From: Shewanella sp. Isolate13
GTDB lineage: Bacteria > Pseudomonadota > Gammaproteobacteria > Enterobacterales > Shewanellaceae
DNA length: 64,000 nt
Reading direction: 5' to 3'
Assembly: GCF_022398325.1 (NCBI RefSeq)
Contig: NZ_JAKEVD010000004.1
Coordinates: 43,923-107,922, forward strand
Position numbers and translations under genes: made by a program. Shown here one piece after another: positions 37,555-45,547 of the stretch. The notes beneath the pieces were generated by a model that saw only the letters and a program-made list of their open reading frames with translations, was not told where the DNA came from and did no database searches. Positions within the stretch are counted from its first letter, which is position 1, and each line of letters opens with the position of its first letter.

Positions 37555-37680
37555 AAATAGGTCCTAGGTTAAAGATAGAGCGCTCACAGCGCTCGCTTCT
37601 AGAACGGTGCTACGCACCTACTAGGCGCCAACAAGTTGGCTGCTAGGAAAAGCATAACAGCACATCAAAAGCTGCCCCGC
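37555..37680. repeat. Intergenic repeat block with triloop mini-hairpins (locus 4a)
   Basis: GAGCGCT-CAC-AGCGCTC (37578-37594), GGTGC-TAC-GCACC (37606-37618) and GCCAAC-AA-GTTGGC (37627-37640). Modules and order match the inverse of locus 1. It is followed immediately by the 14-bp tandem array. Confidence 0.88.
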
Positions 37681-37684
37681 AGAA

Positions 37685-37894
37685 CGTCTTAGCTTTACCG
37701 CCTTAGCTTTACCGTCTTAGCTTTATCGTCTTAGCTTTATCGTCTTAGCTTTACCGTCTTAGCTTTATCGTCTTAGCTTTATCGTCTTAGCTTTACCGTC
37801 TTAGCTTTACCGTCTTAGCTTTACCGTCTTAGCTTTATCGTCTTAGCTTTATCGTCTTAGCTTTACCGTCTTAGCTTTATCGTCTTAGCTTTAC
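37685..37894. repeat. Tandem repeat, 15 units of 14 bp
   Basis: Fifteen contiguous copies of CGTCTTAGCTTTAY. The only variation is the last base (C or T, in the order c c t t c t t c c c t t c t c) and one T-to-C change in unit 2. On the minus strand the unit reads RTAAAGCTAAGACG, which is the leading segment of the dispersed repeat element found at loci 1-3. The array therefore appears to be an amplification of that segment. There are no spacers, so it is not a CRISPR. Confidence 0.95.
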
Positions 37895-37985
37895 CTAGGA
37901 CCTAGAACCTCATACCTTTCTTAGCTTTGTCTCGCCCTCGCAGGGCGAAGCCCGTCCTCATCTCAGCTCTTCCTATGACCTATCT
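37895..37985. repeat. Intergenic repeat block with triloop mini-hairpin (locus 4b)
   Basis: Contains GGGC-GAA-GCCC (37943-37953), with GTCTCGCCCTCGCAGGGCG around it and the inverse of the CTAAGACGAGGACGGGC module. It is the proximal half of the element whose leading segment was amplified in the preceding tandem array. Confidence 0.85.
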
Positions 37986-38101
37986 TTCAACCTTTTACAT
38001 TCAATTTTTCTTACCCTATTAATAAGTAGTATTTAATTTATCAAAACAGGCGCAGACGCTATACTTTAGGGCTGACCCGCTATTTTTTGCAGCCATAATT
38101 G

Positions 38102-39052
38102 ATGACCCCTCAATCCCAGAACCAGTCCCAAAATAAAACTCAGCTAGTGATCTTTATTATCGCAGGCCTCATCTGCCTGTTACCTATGGTTTCATCACCC
38201 ATCGCGCTGATCTTGGGCTTTACCCTTGCTAGCATTGGCTGGGCGCCCAGCCAAGTCTATCTCGGCGCTTTAACTAAAAAGCTACTCGCCTACTCTATTG
38301 TTGGCCTTGGGTTTGGTATTCAATTAGACGCAGCCCTAAGTATCAGTCTAGAGAATCTGCCACTGATCCTTGGCTCAATCATTTTCACTCTGATTTTGGG
38401 TTTTGGCCTGACCCGATTGCTAAAACTAGATCATAAAACCGGCCATCTTATCGCCTCAGGCACGGCAATTTGTGGTGGTAGCGCCATCGCCGCTGTATCA
38501 CCTGCAATTAAAGCCAATAGCGAGCAAACGGCTATCGCACTGGCCACGATATTTATTCTTAATTCGGTGGCGCTGTTCCTGTTCCCAGCCATCGGCCATG
38601 CCCTGTCTATAAGTCAGCATGATTTTGGCGTCTGGAGCGCGATAGCCATCCACGATACCTCATCGGTAGTGGGCGCCGCGTCAGCCTATGGTAATGAAGC
38701 GCTGACCACGGCAACCACCATTAAGTTAGCCCGTGCACTGTGGATTATTCCTATCGCGCTTGTTAGCGCCATGCTGTTTAAGGGCGACAACAAGAAAATT
38801 GCGATCCCCTACTTTATCGGCTTCTACTGCTTAGCCATCGCGATTGCACACTGGTTACCCGCTGGTGAATTGGTTTATGGGGCGATATTTGAGGTATCGA
38901 AGCGCATATTAGTCGTGTGTCTGTTCTTGATTGGTGCAGGCATTACCATTCAGAAGATGAGAGCAACTGGCCCTAAGCCACTGATTTTAGGTGTGCTGCT
39001 TTGGATTGCGATTGGAAGTAGTTCACTGGCGTATATTCTGTTGTTGAACTAG
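38102..39052 (+). CDS. YeiH-family (UPF0324) putative anion exporter
   Basis: About 316 residues with nine to ten membrane segments. Family motifs are GLGFGIQLDAAL, TAICGGSAIAAVSPAIKA and AIHDTSSVVGAASAYG. YeiH-type proteins are annotated as putative sulfate exporters; evidence for the substrate is thin. ATG 38102 is chosen over the TTG immediately before it. Monocistronic, with its own terminator. Confidence 0.9.
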   Translation: MTPQSQNQSQNKTQLVIFIIAGLICLLPMVSSPIALILGFTLASIGWAPSQVYLGALTKKLLAYSIVGLGFGIQLDAALSISLENLPLILGSIIFTLILGFGLTRLLKLDHKTGHLIASGTAICGGSAIAAVSPAIKANSEQTAIALATIFILNSVALFLFPAIGHALSISQHDFGVWSAIAIHDTSSVVGAASAYGNEALTTATTIKLARALWIIPIALVSAMLFKGDNKKIAIPYFIGFYCLAIAIAHWLPAGELVYGAIFEVSKRILVVCLFLIGAGITIQKMRATGPKPLILGVLLWIAIGSSSLAYILLLN

Positions 39053-39095
39053 CTATTAACTAGCTGCCCCCTCATTTAACGATAGCAACTCTATG

Positions 39096-39124
39096 AAAAC
39101 AGCGCCTATGAGCGCTGTTTTTTA
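39096..39124. terminator. Bidirectional terminator between YeiH gene and small membrane ORF
   Basis: AAAACAGCGC-CTATGA-GCGCTGTTTT with T run on the plus strand. The loop contains the stop codon of the minus-strand small gene 39106-39267, so one hairpin serves both. Confidence 0.82.
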
Positions 39125-39267
39125 TCATTGTTTCGCCAAAACAATAAGCCCAATAAACAACTAAAGGCAGCTAAATCGATTAAGGCGCGGGTGAGCCCGC
39201 AGGTCAGTAAAGAGGCGGCAATTAACACTGCACAACACAATAATATTAGCCAGTTATTCAATGTCAT
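39106..39267 (-). CDS. Small two-segment membrane protein (53 residues)
   Basis: A minus-strand frame encodes MTLNNWLILLCCAVLIAASL, then LTCGLTRALIDLAAFSCLLG, then LLFWRNNDKKQRS. It has two hydrophobic segments and a positively charged end. GAAGAGGAGAG directly precedes the ATG. Its stop lies in the loop of the shared terminator. Four cysteines fall in or near the membrane segments. No family recognised. The opposite strand's 61-codon frame has no such features and is taken as its shadow. Confidence 0.55.
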   Translation of the reverse strand: MTLNNWLILLCCAVLIAASLLTCGLTRALIDLAAFSCLLGLLFWRNNDKKQRS

Positions 39268-39412
39268 CTCTCCTCTTCGGCAGACTGAATTTAGGGCTAT
39301 TATTGATGCTTAAGCTAAAAGCTGCCAAGATCCTTTATTACTAATTAATAGCTTAATTAGATAAGGCTAGATGATTTGCTTATAACTCTTTTACTACAGC
39401 GAGTAAAAACTG

Positions 39413-40132
39413 CTATTTATGAACCACCGCATAGGGATCGTTATTAGCATCTTGATTCCAGTTGTACTCGGTTAAAGTTTCAATCCGCCGCGCTTCCTGC
39501 TCACCATGCAAGTGTTTAACCCAAAATAGCGCCGCATCTGTGCCGGCAGACACTCCCGATGAAGTTAAGAACTTACCATCGTATACCCAGCGAGCTCTAG
39601 GCTGCCACTGTGGATTATCGTTAAGGGATGTCACCCACTCAAAAGCCATTTTATTAGTGGTAGCTTTGCGCCCGTTAAGGACTGAGGTCATCGCTAGCAG
39701 TGCGGTACCAGTGCACACGGTAAACACATTTTGGCTACACGCTATCTGCTTAATCAGCCATTGGCGCATTCCTGTATCGCTCACTAATGTACGAGTGCCT
39801 AACCCACCAGGGATTAACAACAGATCGCAATCATACGTGTCCGTTGTTAAGCAATCGGCGACCACACGTGGCCCTTGGTAGCTTTTGATTATCTCCTTAG
39901 CGGCCACCAGCTTGATCTCCGCATTGGGCATATGGCCTAACATCTCTACCGGACCATGTAGATCTAAGGTTTCGTAATCATCAAACACCAGCGCAAGTAT
40001 GCGGTATTTCCCTTCTGTAAACGGTGTTGCTGTTGCTAATGACTGCGAGCTTGTTTTAGCCTGTAGAGTCGGCGCGGTAACACCTGCGGCCAGCATCAGC
40101 GAAGCCCCTTTGATAAACTGTCTACGTTGCAC
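39413..40132 (-). CDS. Tat-exported DJ-1/PfpI family protein
   Basis: 239 residues. The N-terminus MQRRQFIKGASLMLAAGVTA is a twin-arginine signal, so the folded protein is exported. The DJ-1/PfpI domain follows (ILALVFDDYETLDLHGPVEMLG; LLLIPGGLGTR), with the nucleophile cysteine in the elbow FTVCTGTALLA and a second motif TSSGVSAGTDAALFWV. Related to isonitrile hydratase and AraC-associated DJ-1 domains. Periplasmic location is unusual for the family. The reaction is unknown. Confidence 0.85.
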   Translation of the reverse strand: MQRRQFIKGASLMLAAGVTAPTLQAKTSSQSLATATPFTEGKYRILALVFDDYETLDLHGPVEMLGHMPNAEIKLVAAKEIIKSYQGPRVVADCLTTDTYDCDLLLIPGGLGTRTLVSDTGMRQWLIKQIACSQNVFTVCTGTALLAMTSVLNGRKATTNKMAFEWVTSLNDNPQWQPRARWVYDGKFLTSSGVSAGTDAALFWVKHLHGEQEARRIETLTEYNWNQDANNDPYAVVHK

Positions 40133-40284
40133 TATTTGTTCCCCATCAATCTCAATATCTTGTGCGGGATTAGTCTATGGAAAAAAAGATTAATTCAATG
40201 ATAATTAAGCTAAAGCAGCATCCGTTCATCAAAAATAGAGCAGGCTCAAGCTTTGAGGATAAATGAGAGATATATTCCTCTACA

Positions 40285-40375
40285 TATAGAGCGCTCTCAA
40301 GTTCGCTTCTAGAACGGTACTGCGTACCTACGAGGACGCCAACAGGTTGGCTGCTAGGAAAAGCATAAAACCAGC
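40285..40375. repeat. Intergenic repeat block with triloop mini-hairpin (locus 5)
   Basis: GGTAC-TGC-GTACC (40316-40328) and GCCAAC-AG-GTTGGC (40338-40351). The first is the GGTGC/GCACC hairpin of the other loci with a compensating base-pair change (G-C to A-T). The remainder of the gap 40133-40464 shows nothing further except the terminator below. Confidence 0.85.
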
Positions 40376-40415
40376 GCCGCAGAACTTCTTTGCTTTACCT
40401 CGAATATAGCGATAC

Positions 40416-40446
40416 AAAAAAGCGCCGAGTTGGACTCAGCGCTTGG
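40416..40446 (-). terminator. Intrinsic terminator after HD-GYP gene
   Basis: On the minus strand AGCGCTGAGT-CCA-ACTCGGCGCT (one wobble) is followed by TTTTTTG. Confidence 0.78.
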
Positions 40447-40464
40447 CATATCAATAGATAAGAT

Positions 40465-41649
40465 TTAATAAAAAGGTGTAGGATCGATCTCTAGGCTACT
40501 TGGCGATACGCCCTTCTCGATATTCAGTGGCGATCTGAGCAGATCGACAATCTCCACTTTGGTATAGCATTTATGCTTCACAGAATAGAAACACTTCACC
40601 TTAGGATGCAGCACATCTCGACCCTTAGCTTCCCAGACAATACCGATACGACCATCGGAAAGCTGTACTAACGAACCAACCGGATAGACGCCAATACAGC
40701 GAATAAACTCGTAGACGAGCCCTTGGTCTAAATGGGTTGGAGTCATGCCCAGTAAGATCTTAAATGCCGATGCTGGACTCATCGCCTCTTTGTAGCAGCG
40801 AGTTGCCGTTAAGGCATCGAAGATATCGACAATACAACTCATACGCCCATGAACGGGGATCTCTTCGCCCTTAAGACCGAGTGGATAGCCTTTACCGTCT
40901 AGCTTTTCATGATGCATCAGGCTGATATCTTTACTGATCTGAGATAGGCCTTTAGTTTGGCCCATGATCTCAACCGCATAAGTCTGATGCAATTTAACAT
41001 GCTCAAACTCTTCAGGGGTTAACTTACCAGGTTTATTCAAAACCTTACTGTCGACCTTGATCTTACCGATATCGTGTAAAATACCACCAATAGCGATCTG
41101 CCGTAGCATATCGGCATCGAAGTTCAGATAACGGCCAAAAGTCACCAGCAAGAAGGCAACATTGATCGAGTGCTCAAGCAGGTAGGCGTCTTTAGAACGT
41201 AAAGCGGAAACACATTTGAGGGCATCGGCATCGAGCATAACAGACTCAATCATGCTGTCTGCTAACGCCTCGAACGGCTCAACCTCTACAGCCTTACCTT
41301 CAAATGTTTCGGTGAGCACTTTTTGAATAAGATCTTTAGCCTCAACAATCAGCTCTTTTGCCTGCTTCTGCGTCGTGGCACGTTCAACACTGACTTTTCT
41401 TATCACAGGTTTAGGTGCAGATGCGGCTCTGCCCAAACCTAACTCCGGCAACGAGCGTTCGCCATTGACCCACACATGGGTCACATTACTCTTATGCAGC
41501 CTAAGTATCGCCTCGGCACTACGAATTTGGCCAGCGCTGGCGATGTTGACTAAGCTCTTATTCTTGTCGATGGCCTCAACAAACATACCCACCTTCAATT
41601 TGGCGACAGGTATTTTTATTAAGTTGCTTGATTCAATTGAACCACCCAT
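40465..41649 (-). CDS. HD-GYP domain protein, probable c-di-GMP phosphodiesterase
   Basis: 394 residues. An N-terminal DUF3391 domain (about 10-140, IKIPVAKLKVGMFVEAID) precedes an HD-GYP domain with HD at residues 192-193 (GGILHDIGKIKVD) and HHEKLDGKGYP at 246-256. All catalytic and GYP residues are intact. It would hydrolyse cyclic-di-GMP, favouring motility over attachment. No receiver or membrane segment. Monocistronic with a terminator. Confidence 0.93.
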   Translation of the reverse strand: MGGSIESSNLIKIPVAKLKVGMFVEAIDKNKSLVNIASAGQIRSAEAILRLHKSNVTHVWVNGERSLPELGLGRAASAPKPVIRKVSVERATTQKQAKELIVEAKDLIQKVLTETFEGKAVEVEPFEALADSMIESVMLDADALKCVSALRSKDAYLLEHSINVAFLLVTFGRYLNFDADMLRQIAIGGILHDIGKIKVDSKVLNKPGKLTPEEFEHVKLHQTYAVEIMGQTKGLSQISKDISLMHHEKLDGKGYPLGLKGEEIPVHGRMSCIVDIFDALTATRCYKEAMSPASAFKILLGMTPTHLDQGLVYEFIRCIGVYPVGSLVQLSDGRIGIVWEAKGRDVLHPKVKCFYSVKHKCYTKVEIVDLLRSPLNIEKGVSPSSLEIDPTPFY

Positions 41650-41891
41650 TATCTCTTAGGTCCCCGGATGATTAGCCTAAATTACAGTGACAATATTCAA
41701 CTGTACTCTTCACAGTGCTTTTATGCTGTGACTCAGTTTACACCGAGCCACTTTTATATTTTGTGAGAAGTTGGCTATTCTATTCCGAGCGGTGTTAAAT
41801 CACCATAGACAAAGTTAATTAATCCTTGCTAATGCACAACAAACTCGCTGCAAACGCTAATAAAAACCACAAATGGTTAACGCGCTTAGCC

Positions 41892-42110
41892 CTAAGGTTT
41901 GATGCGAGTTTTATAACACTGGAAGCTGCTCGGCTGCCAACGACGGTACATACAGTTATAGCAAGAGCGTAGAACATTATCCGTATGTTCGTCTTCATCA
42001 TCACTCAAAAATACCTGGCAACTTGCCGCAGCCTCGCGAGCGAAGGGATGGTCTTCAACGCCAAACTTGAACTGCCATAGCCCATCTACCTGAGTAAACC
42101 ACTGCTGCAT
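41892..42110 (-). CDS. Small Cys-rich protein, last gene of the TonB-ECF operon
   Basis: 72 residues, MQQWFTQVDGLWQFKFGVED..., with four cysteines including CYNCMYRRW, which could bind a metal or form a disulfide. AGGAGAGGGT precedes the ATG, an excellent ribosome binding site. It begins 31 bases after the TiaS-like gene and so is probably cotranscribed with it. No known family. The overlapping 61-codon frame at 41819-42004 is a shadow. Confidence 0.72.
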   Translation of the reverse strand: MQQWFTQVDGLWQFKFGVEDHPFAREAAASCQVFLSDDEDEHTDNVLRSCYNCMYRRWQPSSFQCYKTRIKP

Positions 42111-42141
42111 ACCCTCTCCTATATCCCTTATCCTGTAAAAA

Positions 42142-42897
42142 CTAGTACGGTTTTAACTGCTGCTTAGTCGCATTCAGCCAGCGGCCATCTTCTTGACTCA
42201 CCAACAGAGCAAACTGATGCTGAATATAGACCGCCTTTATCTTACCCCTAAGAGTCAGCAGCAGATCGTCCGCGAGCGTCTCGCCATCGAGGCTAATCAC
42301 CGCCTGCAAACCAGTACGCGCCAACACTTGTGTCACTGACAGCTGTACTTCGTCTGATTCGCTCTGCTGCTCGGCAAGTTTAAATTGACCTTTTACCCGA
42401 CCATCTTGACCGCTTAGACGTAAACCTAAGCCAGCTAATGCACCAATGACCCCTTGCCCCGTGCCTCCATGCTCACTGAGGTCAATCGCCAGCTCTTGAG
42501 CAAGTTCGTAAGCCTGCGCCTTCGTTTTCACCTCTACTTTAGCTTGTTGGCCGAAGGCGATTAGGCGCTTAATATCGCAATCTGAGTTGAGATCTAAGAT
42601 GGCGAGACCCGGATCCGAGGCCGCCGCCGACTCCTGCTTAAGGTGAGCAACACTGATAGCCTTGATCTCATCGAAACTCAACGCCGTTTCAACTCTAAAG
42701 CACATGGCGCTGTTGTGAGAGGTATAAGGAATGTCAGGATGCACAAACAGCTGGTGACGAGTCACGAACCGTGGGCAGCTATCGAGCCCTGCCGTTGAAG
42801 CTAGGGTGAGTTTTGCTGCAATCTCCTCGGCGATCTCCCCCGTTCCCTTAGTACCAATATCATCTGTATCATCAATGCATATCAACCAAGCTTTCAT
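42142..42897 (-). CDS. TiaS-like IDDTD-domain protein in ECF operon
   Basis: 251 residues. The N-terminus IDDTDDIGTKGTGEIAEEIAA is the hallmark of the catalytic domain of archaeal TiaS (tRNA-Ile agmatinylcytidine synthetase), and HGGTGQGVIGALAGLGLRLS matches its second motif. The Zn-ribbon and OB-fold RNA-binding regions of TiaS are missing, so a tRNA substrate is unlikely. It sits 44 bases after the ECF S-component. An ATP-dependent step on an imported small molecule is a plausible guess, not shown. Confidence 0.78.
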   Translation of the reverse strand: MKAWLICIDDTDDIGTKGTGEIAEEIAAKLTLASTAGLDSCPRFVTRHQLFVHPDIPYTSHNSAMCFRVETALSFDEIKAISVAHLKQESAAASDPGLAILDLNSDCDIKRLIAFGQQAKVEVKTKAQAYELAQELAIDLSEHGGTGQGVIGALAGLGLRLSGQDGRVKGQFKLAEQQSESDEVQLSVTQVLARTGLQAVISLDGETLADDLLLTLRGKIKAVYIQHQFALLVSQEDGRWLNATKQQLKPY

Positions 42898-42941
42898 CTA
42901 TCACCCTTAATCTGTCGTTCGTTTTATTTTGTTATTCAAAT

Positions 42942-43490
42942 CTATTTATCGTTATCTAGCTGACTTCGATGCAGCAGGTCATGGGCATGTAGTCGCCGCA
43001 GCACACTCGGCACTAACAGCGCAGCCGCGGTAGCAAACGCCGCGCCTTGAAGAAAACTGATGCCGAACTGCACGACTGCCACCTGAGCACTCATCCCCGC
43101 CAACAAGTTACCAATCCAGCCCTTAGCTGCCCAAGCGAAGCAGCCAACTAAGCCCAAAACAATGCACTGCCAACGTAGACTAAATAATCCGGCCATTACT
43201 AACAGCGCGATATCCATCGCCAAGGCTGGCAAACCAAACTTCAATAGAATCAGTGGCCCGCCTTTACCGACGCTGAGCATCATGGCGACGAGTCCTGACA
43301 AGAAACCACAGGCGGTGATGGCACCGACTCGACCAACCGCGCCGTAACACACCAGATAGAAGAAGGTCATCAGGAACATGGAGTGACCACTGAGGCCAAG
43401 CTTGAGACGCATCATGCTTTTTAAAACCACCAGCAAGGTGGCGCAAAAACCAATAAATAGAGCGTCTTGCAAATCGAATGGAGATTTCAT
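42942..43490 (-). CDS. ECF transporter S component (substrate-binding membrane subunit)
   Basis: 182 residues with six hydrophobic segments, very few charges and loop motif RLKLGLSGHSMFLMTFFYLV. Size, hydrophobicity and position directly after EcfT and a duplicated ATPase identify it as a substrate-specific S subunit. It does not resemble the well-known biotin, riboflavin or thiamine S proteins by eye. It overlaps the EcfT stop by four bases (ATGA), so it is translationally coupled. Confidence 0.72.
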   Translation of the reverse strand: MKSPFDLQDALFIGFCATLLVVLKSMMRLKLGLSGHSMFLMTFFYLVCYGAVGRVGAITACGFLSGLVAMMLSVGKGGPLILLKFGLPALAMDIALLVMAGLFSLRWQCIVLGLVGCFAWAAKGWIGNLLAGMSAQVAVVQFGISFLQGAAFATAAALLVPSVLRRLHAHDLLHRSQLDNDK

Positions 43491-44167
43491 TTATCCTCTC
43501 TTGGTGAAGGCCAATGGGTTGGCTTATTAACTTTACCGAAGTGACGTAACTTGGCCGCCTTTGCCATCTGTTTCGATAGCTTTAGCAGCTGGATCAACAC
43601 AGGTAGCAACACGCAATAGACAAGTTCTGGCCAGTTCTTCGGGTTTCTCAGTGCCTTAGGCGTGATATTGGCACCACGCAGGCACTGAATGGCATAGATC
43701 TCTTTGGTTTCCTGCAGCATATAGGGCAATAAGCCGATGGATGCTGCGATAACGAAGGCCCACTTTGCTGGCAGCCCCCAACTCAATACCTCGCCAAGCC
43801 GCTCGGGACTTTGTGTGCTAGACAACCACCAGCCCGGTAGCATGGCGAGAAACACTCGCAGCACCACAATCACTCCATCAAACAACTGGGCTTCGCCGTG
43901 TAACAGATAGTAGAGCGGCAGAGTCAGAGCTAGCTGCGCTGCCGCCACCTTGAGTAAAGCGGTGATCTTGTTCTTTAGGTATAAGCCATGAATGACCAAT
44001 AACAGGTCGATGATGATCAGCGCGCCTAGGCCACTGGCTGGTAGAAAGAAGGCACTACTGGATAACACTAGACTCAGCAACAAGGCCAAGGCGCAATATT
44101 GAGTCGCACTCAAGAGTGAGCCTGAGTGTTTGTTGACGCCACGATCTGCGCTACGTTTAGCCCACAT
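43487..44167 (-). CDS. ecfT: ECF transporter transmembrane (T) component
   Basis: 226 residues with about five membrane segments, then the conserved cytoplasmic coupling helices (AIQCLRGANI and KAAKLRHFG) that dock onto the ATPases. It transmits ATP hydrolysis to S-component toppling. It overlaps the ATPase gene by 11 bases and the S gene by four, showing tight coupling. Confidence 0.86.
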   Translation of the reverse strand: MWAKRSADRGVNKHSGSLLSATQYCALALLLSLVLSSSAFFLPASGLGALIIIDLLLVIHGLYLKNKITALLKVAAAQLALTLPLYYLLHGEAQLFDGVIVVLRVFLAMLPGWWLSSTQSPERLGEVLSWGLPAKWAFVIAASIGLLPYMLQETKEIYAIQCLRGANITPKALRNPKNWPELVYCVLLPVLIQLLKLSKQMAKAAKLRHFGKVNKPTHWPSPREDK

Positions 44168-45530
44168 TCGATTGCTCTATCACGCTGGCAGCATCCCTTA
44201 ACTGACCAGACTCTATTAACCAGTAGCGATCCACTTCCAAAAACGGCAGCTCTCGGTGACTGGTCATTAAGATAGCGCAGCCTTGAGCGCTTAACTGCTG
44301 CAGCAATTGCACCACCTTTGCCACATGCAGTTTATCCAACCCGGCAAACGGATCATCGAGCAGTAAGACCCTAGGTTGCAGACAAACTAGCGATGCTAGG
44401 GCGATGGTATGCTGCTGACCATAGGATAACTTGTGTGGTGAACACTGAGCTAAATGGGTCATTTCCAGCTTTTGCAGGATCTGCTCTGCCCGAGATAGCG
44501 GTTGTTTGAAGCGCTTCAGACTAAACTGCAGTTCCGCCAGCACGCTTTGCTCAAATAGCTGACGATTAGGCCGCTGCATCAGCAAGCCCAGATCGGCGCC
44601 GTAAACCCCGAGTCGTGGGCGCTTACCCAATACCGAGATAGGAAAGCTTGGGATATTGGCTTGGATCCCCGCAAGGGTTTTCAATAGGCTACTCTTACCG
44701 GTGCCGTTATCGCCCACCAAGGCCACAATCTCCCCGCTATAAAGAGATAAGGGCTCAACACAATCGAATAGCCGTTCCTGCTCGATAAAGCGGAAATGCA
44801 GCGGTTGAATCCTGACTAGGCTCTCGCCGCCATGAATACGAGCCTCGGCCTTAATCCTGATAAGGCGCTGTTTATCATCGGCGGTCTTTAGCAGCTCATC
44901 TGAGCCGACTTGTAACCTGCCCTCTTCTAACTGCCATAGATAGTTGACTAAGCCTGCAAAAGCACGCGGATTATGCTCGACCATGACGATAGCGACACCG
45001 TCATCAAGCAGGGATGCCAAAACACTCTGCAATTCCCGCACGCCGTTATCATCGAGCTGTGCCCAGGGTTCATCCAGTAGTAACAGTGTCGGTTTGAACA
45101 CCAACTGTGCCGCCATCATCAAGCGATATTTTTGTCCCAGTGACAACACCTCAACTGGGGTATCTAGGCTGATAAATAGCCCGACTCGCCTCAATGACTG
45201 CTGCACCTTCTCAATCATGAGATCCGCAGCAATACCTAAGTTCTCAAGGGCAAAAGCAATTTCAGCACCGACAGTTTGACGTAAAATCTGTACATTGGGA
45301 TCTTGCATGACTAAACCGACCAACAATGAGGGACTCCGGTATACGTCCCCCTCATAAGGCCGAGACAGCTCACCTGCCAGTAGATGTAACAGGCTCGATT
45401 TACCACAACCCGTTGGACCGTTAATGCAGTGGCATTCACCCGAATTAACCAACAAAGTGAGATCATCCAAGATCTCGCTTTGGTTCGATCCATAGCCAAA
45501 ATGAATCCCTTCTAGCGCTATGAGTTTCAT
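44157..45530 (-). CDS. ECF transporter duplicated ATPase (A-A' fusion)
   Basis: 457 residues with two complete ABC ATPase domains in one chain. Domain 1: Walker A GPTGCGKSS, signature LSLGQKYR, Walker B LLLLDEP. Domain 2: Walker A GDNGTGKSS, signature LSYGQQHT, Walker B LLLDDP. It energises the ECF module. It starts 17 bases after the TonB receptor stop. Confidence 0.92.
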   Translation of the reverse strand: MKLIALEGIHFGYGSNQSEILDDLTLLVNSGECHCINGPTGCGKSSLLHLLAGELSRPYEGDVYRSPSLLVGLVMQDPNVQILRQTVGAEIAFALENLGIAADLMIEKVQQSLRRVGLFISLDTPVEVLSLGQKYRLMMAAQLVFKPTLLLLDEPWAQLDDNGVRELQSVLASLLDDGVAIVMVEHNPRAFAGLVNYLWQLEEGRLQVGSDELLKTADDKQRLIRIKAEARIHGGESLVRIQPLHFRFIEQERLFDCVEPLSLYSGEIVALVGDNGTGKSSLLKTLAGIQANIPSFPISVLGKRPRLGVYGADLGLLMQRPNRQLFEQSVLAELQFSLKRFKQPLSRAEQILQKLEMTHLAQCSPHKLSYGQQHTIALASLVCLQPRVLLLDDPFAGLDKLHVAKVVQLLQQLSAQGCAILMTSHRELPFLEVDRYWLIESGQLRDAASVIEQSNVG

Positions 45531-45547
45531 AATATCCCCCGACGAAA

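Noticed and set aside
37685..37894. CRISPR array
   Set aside because: Units are 14 bp and contiguous with no spacers; it is a simple tandem repeat.
41819..42004. 61-codon hydrophobic minus-strand frame
   Set aside because: Overlaps the Cys-rich gene at 41892-42110, which has a much better ribosome site.
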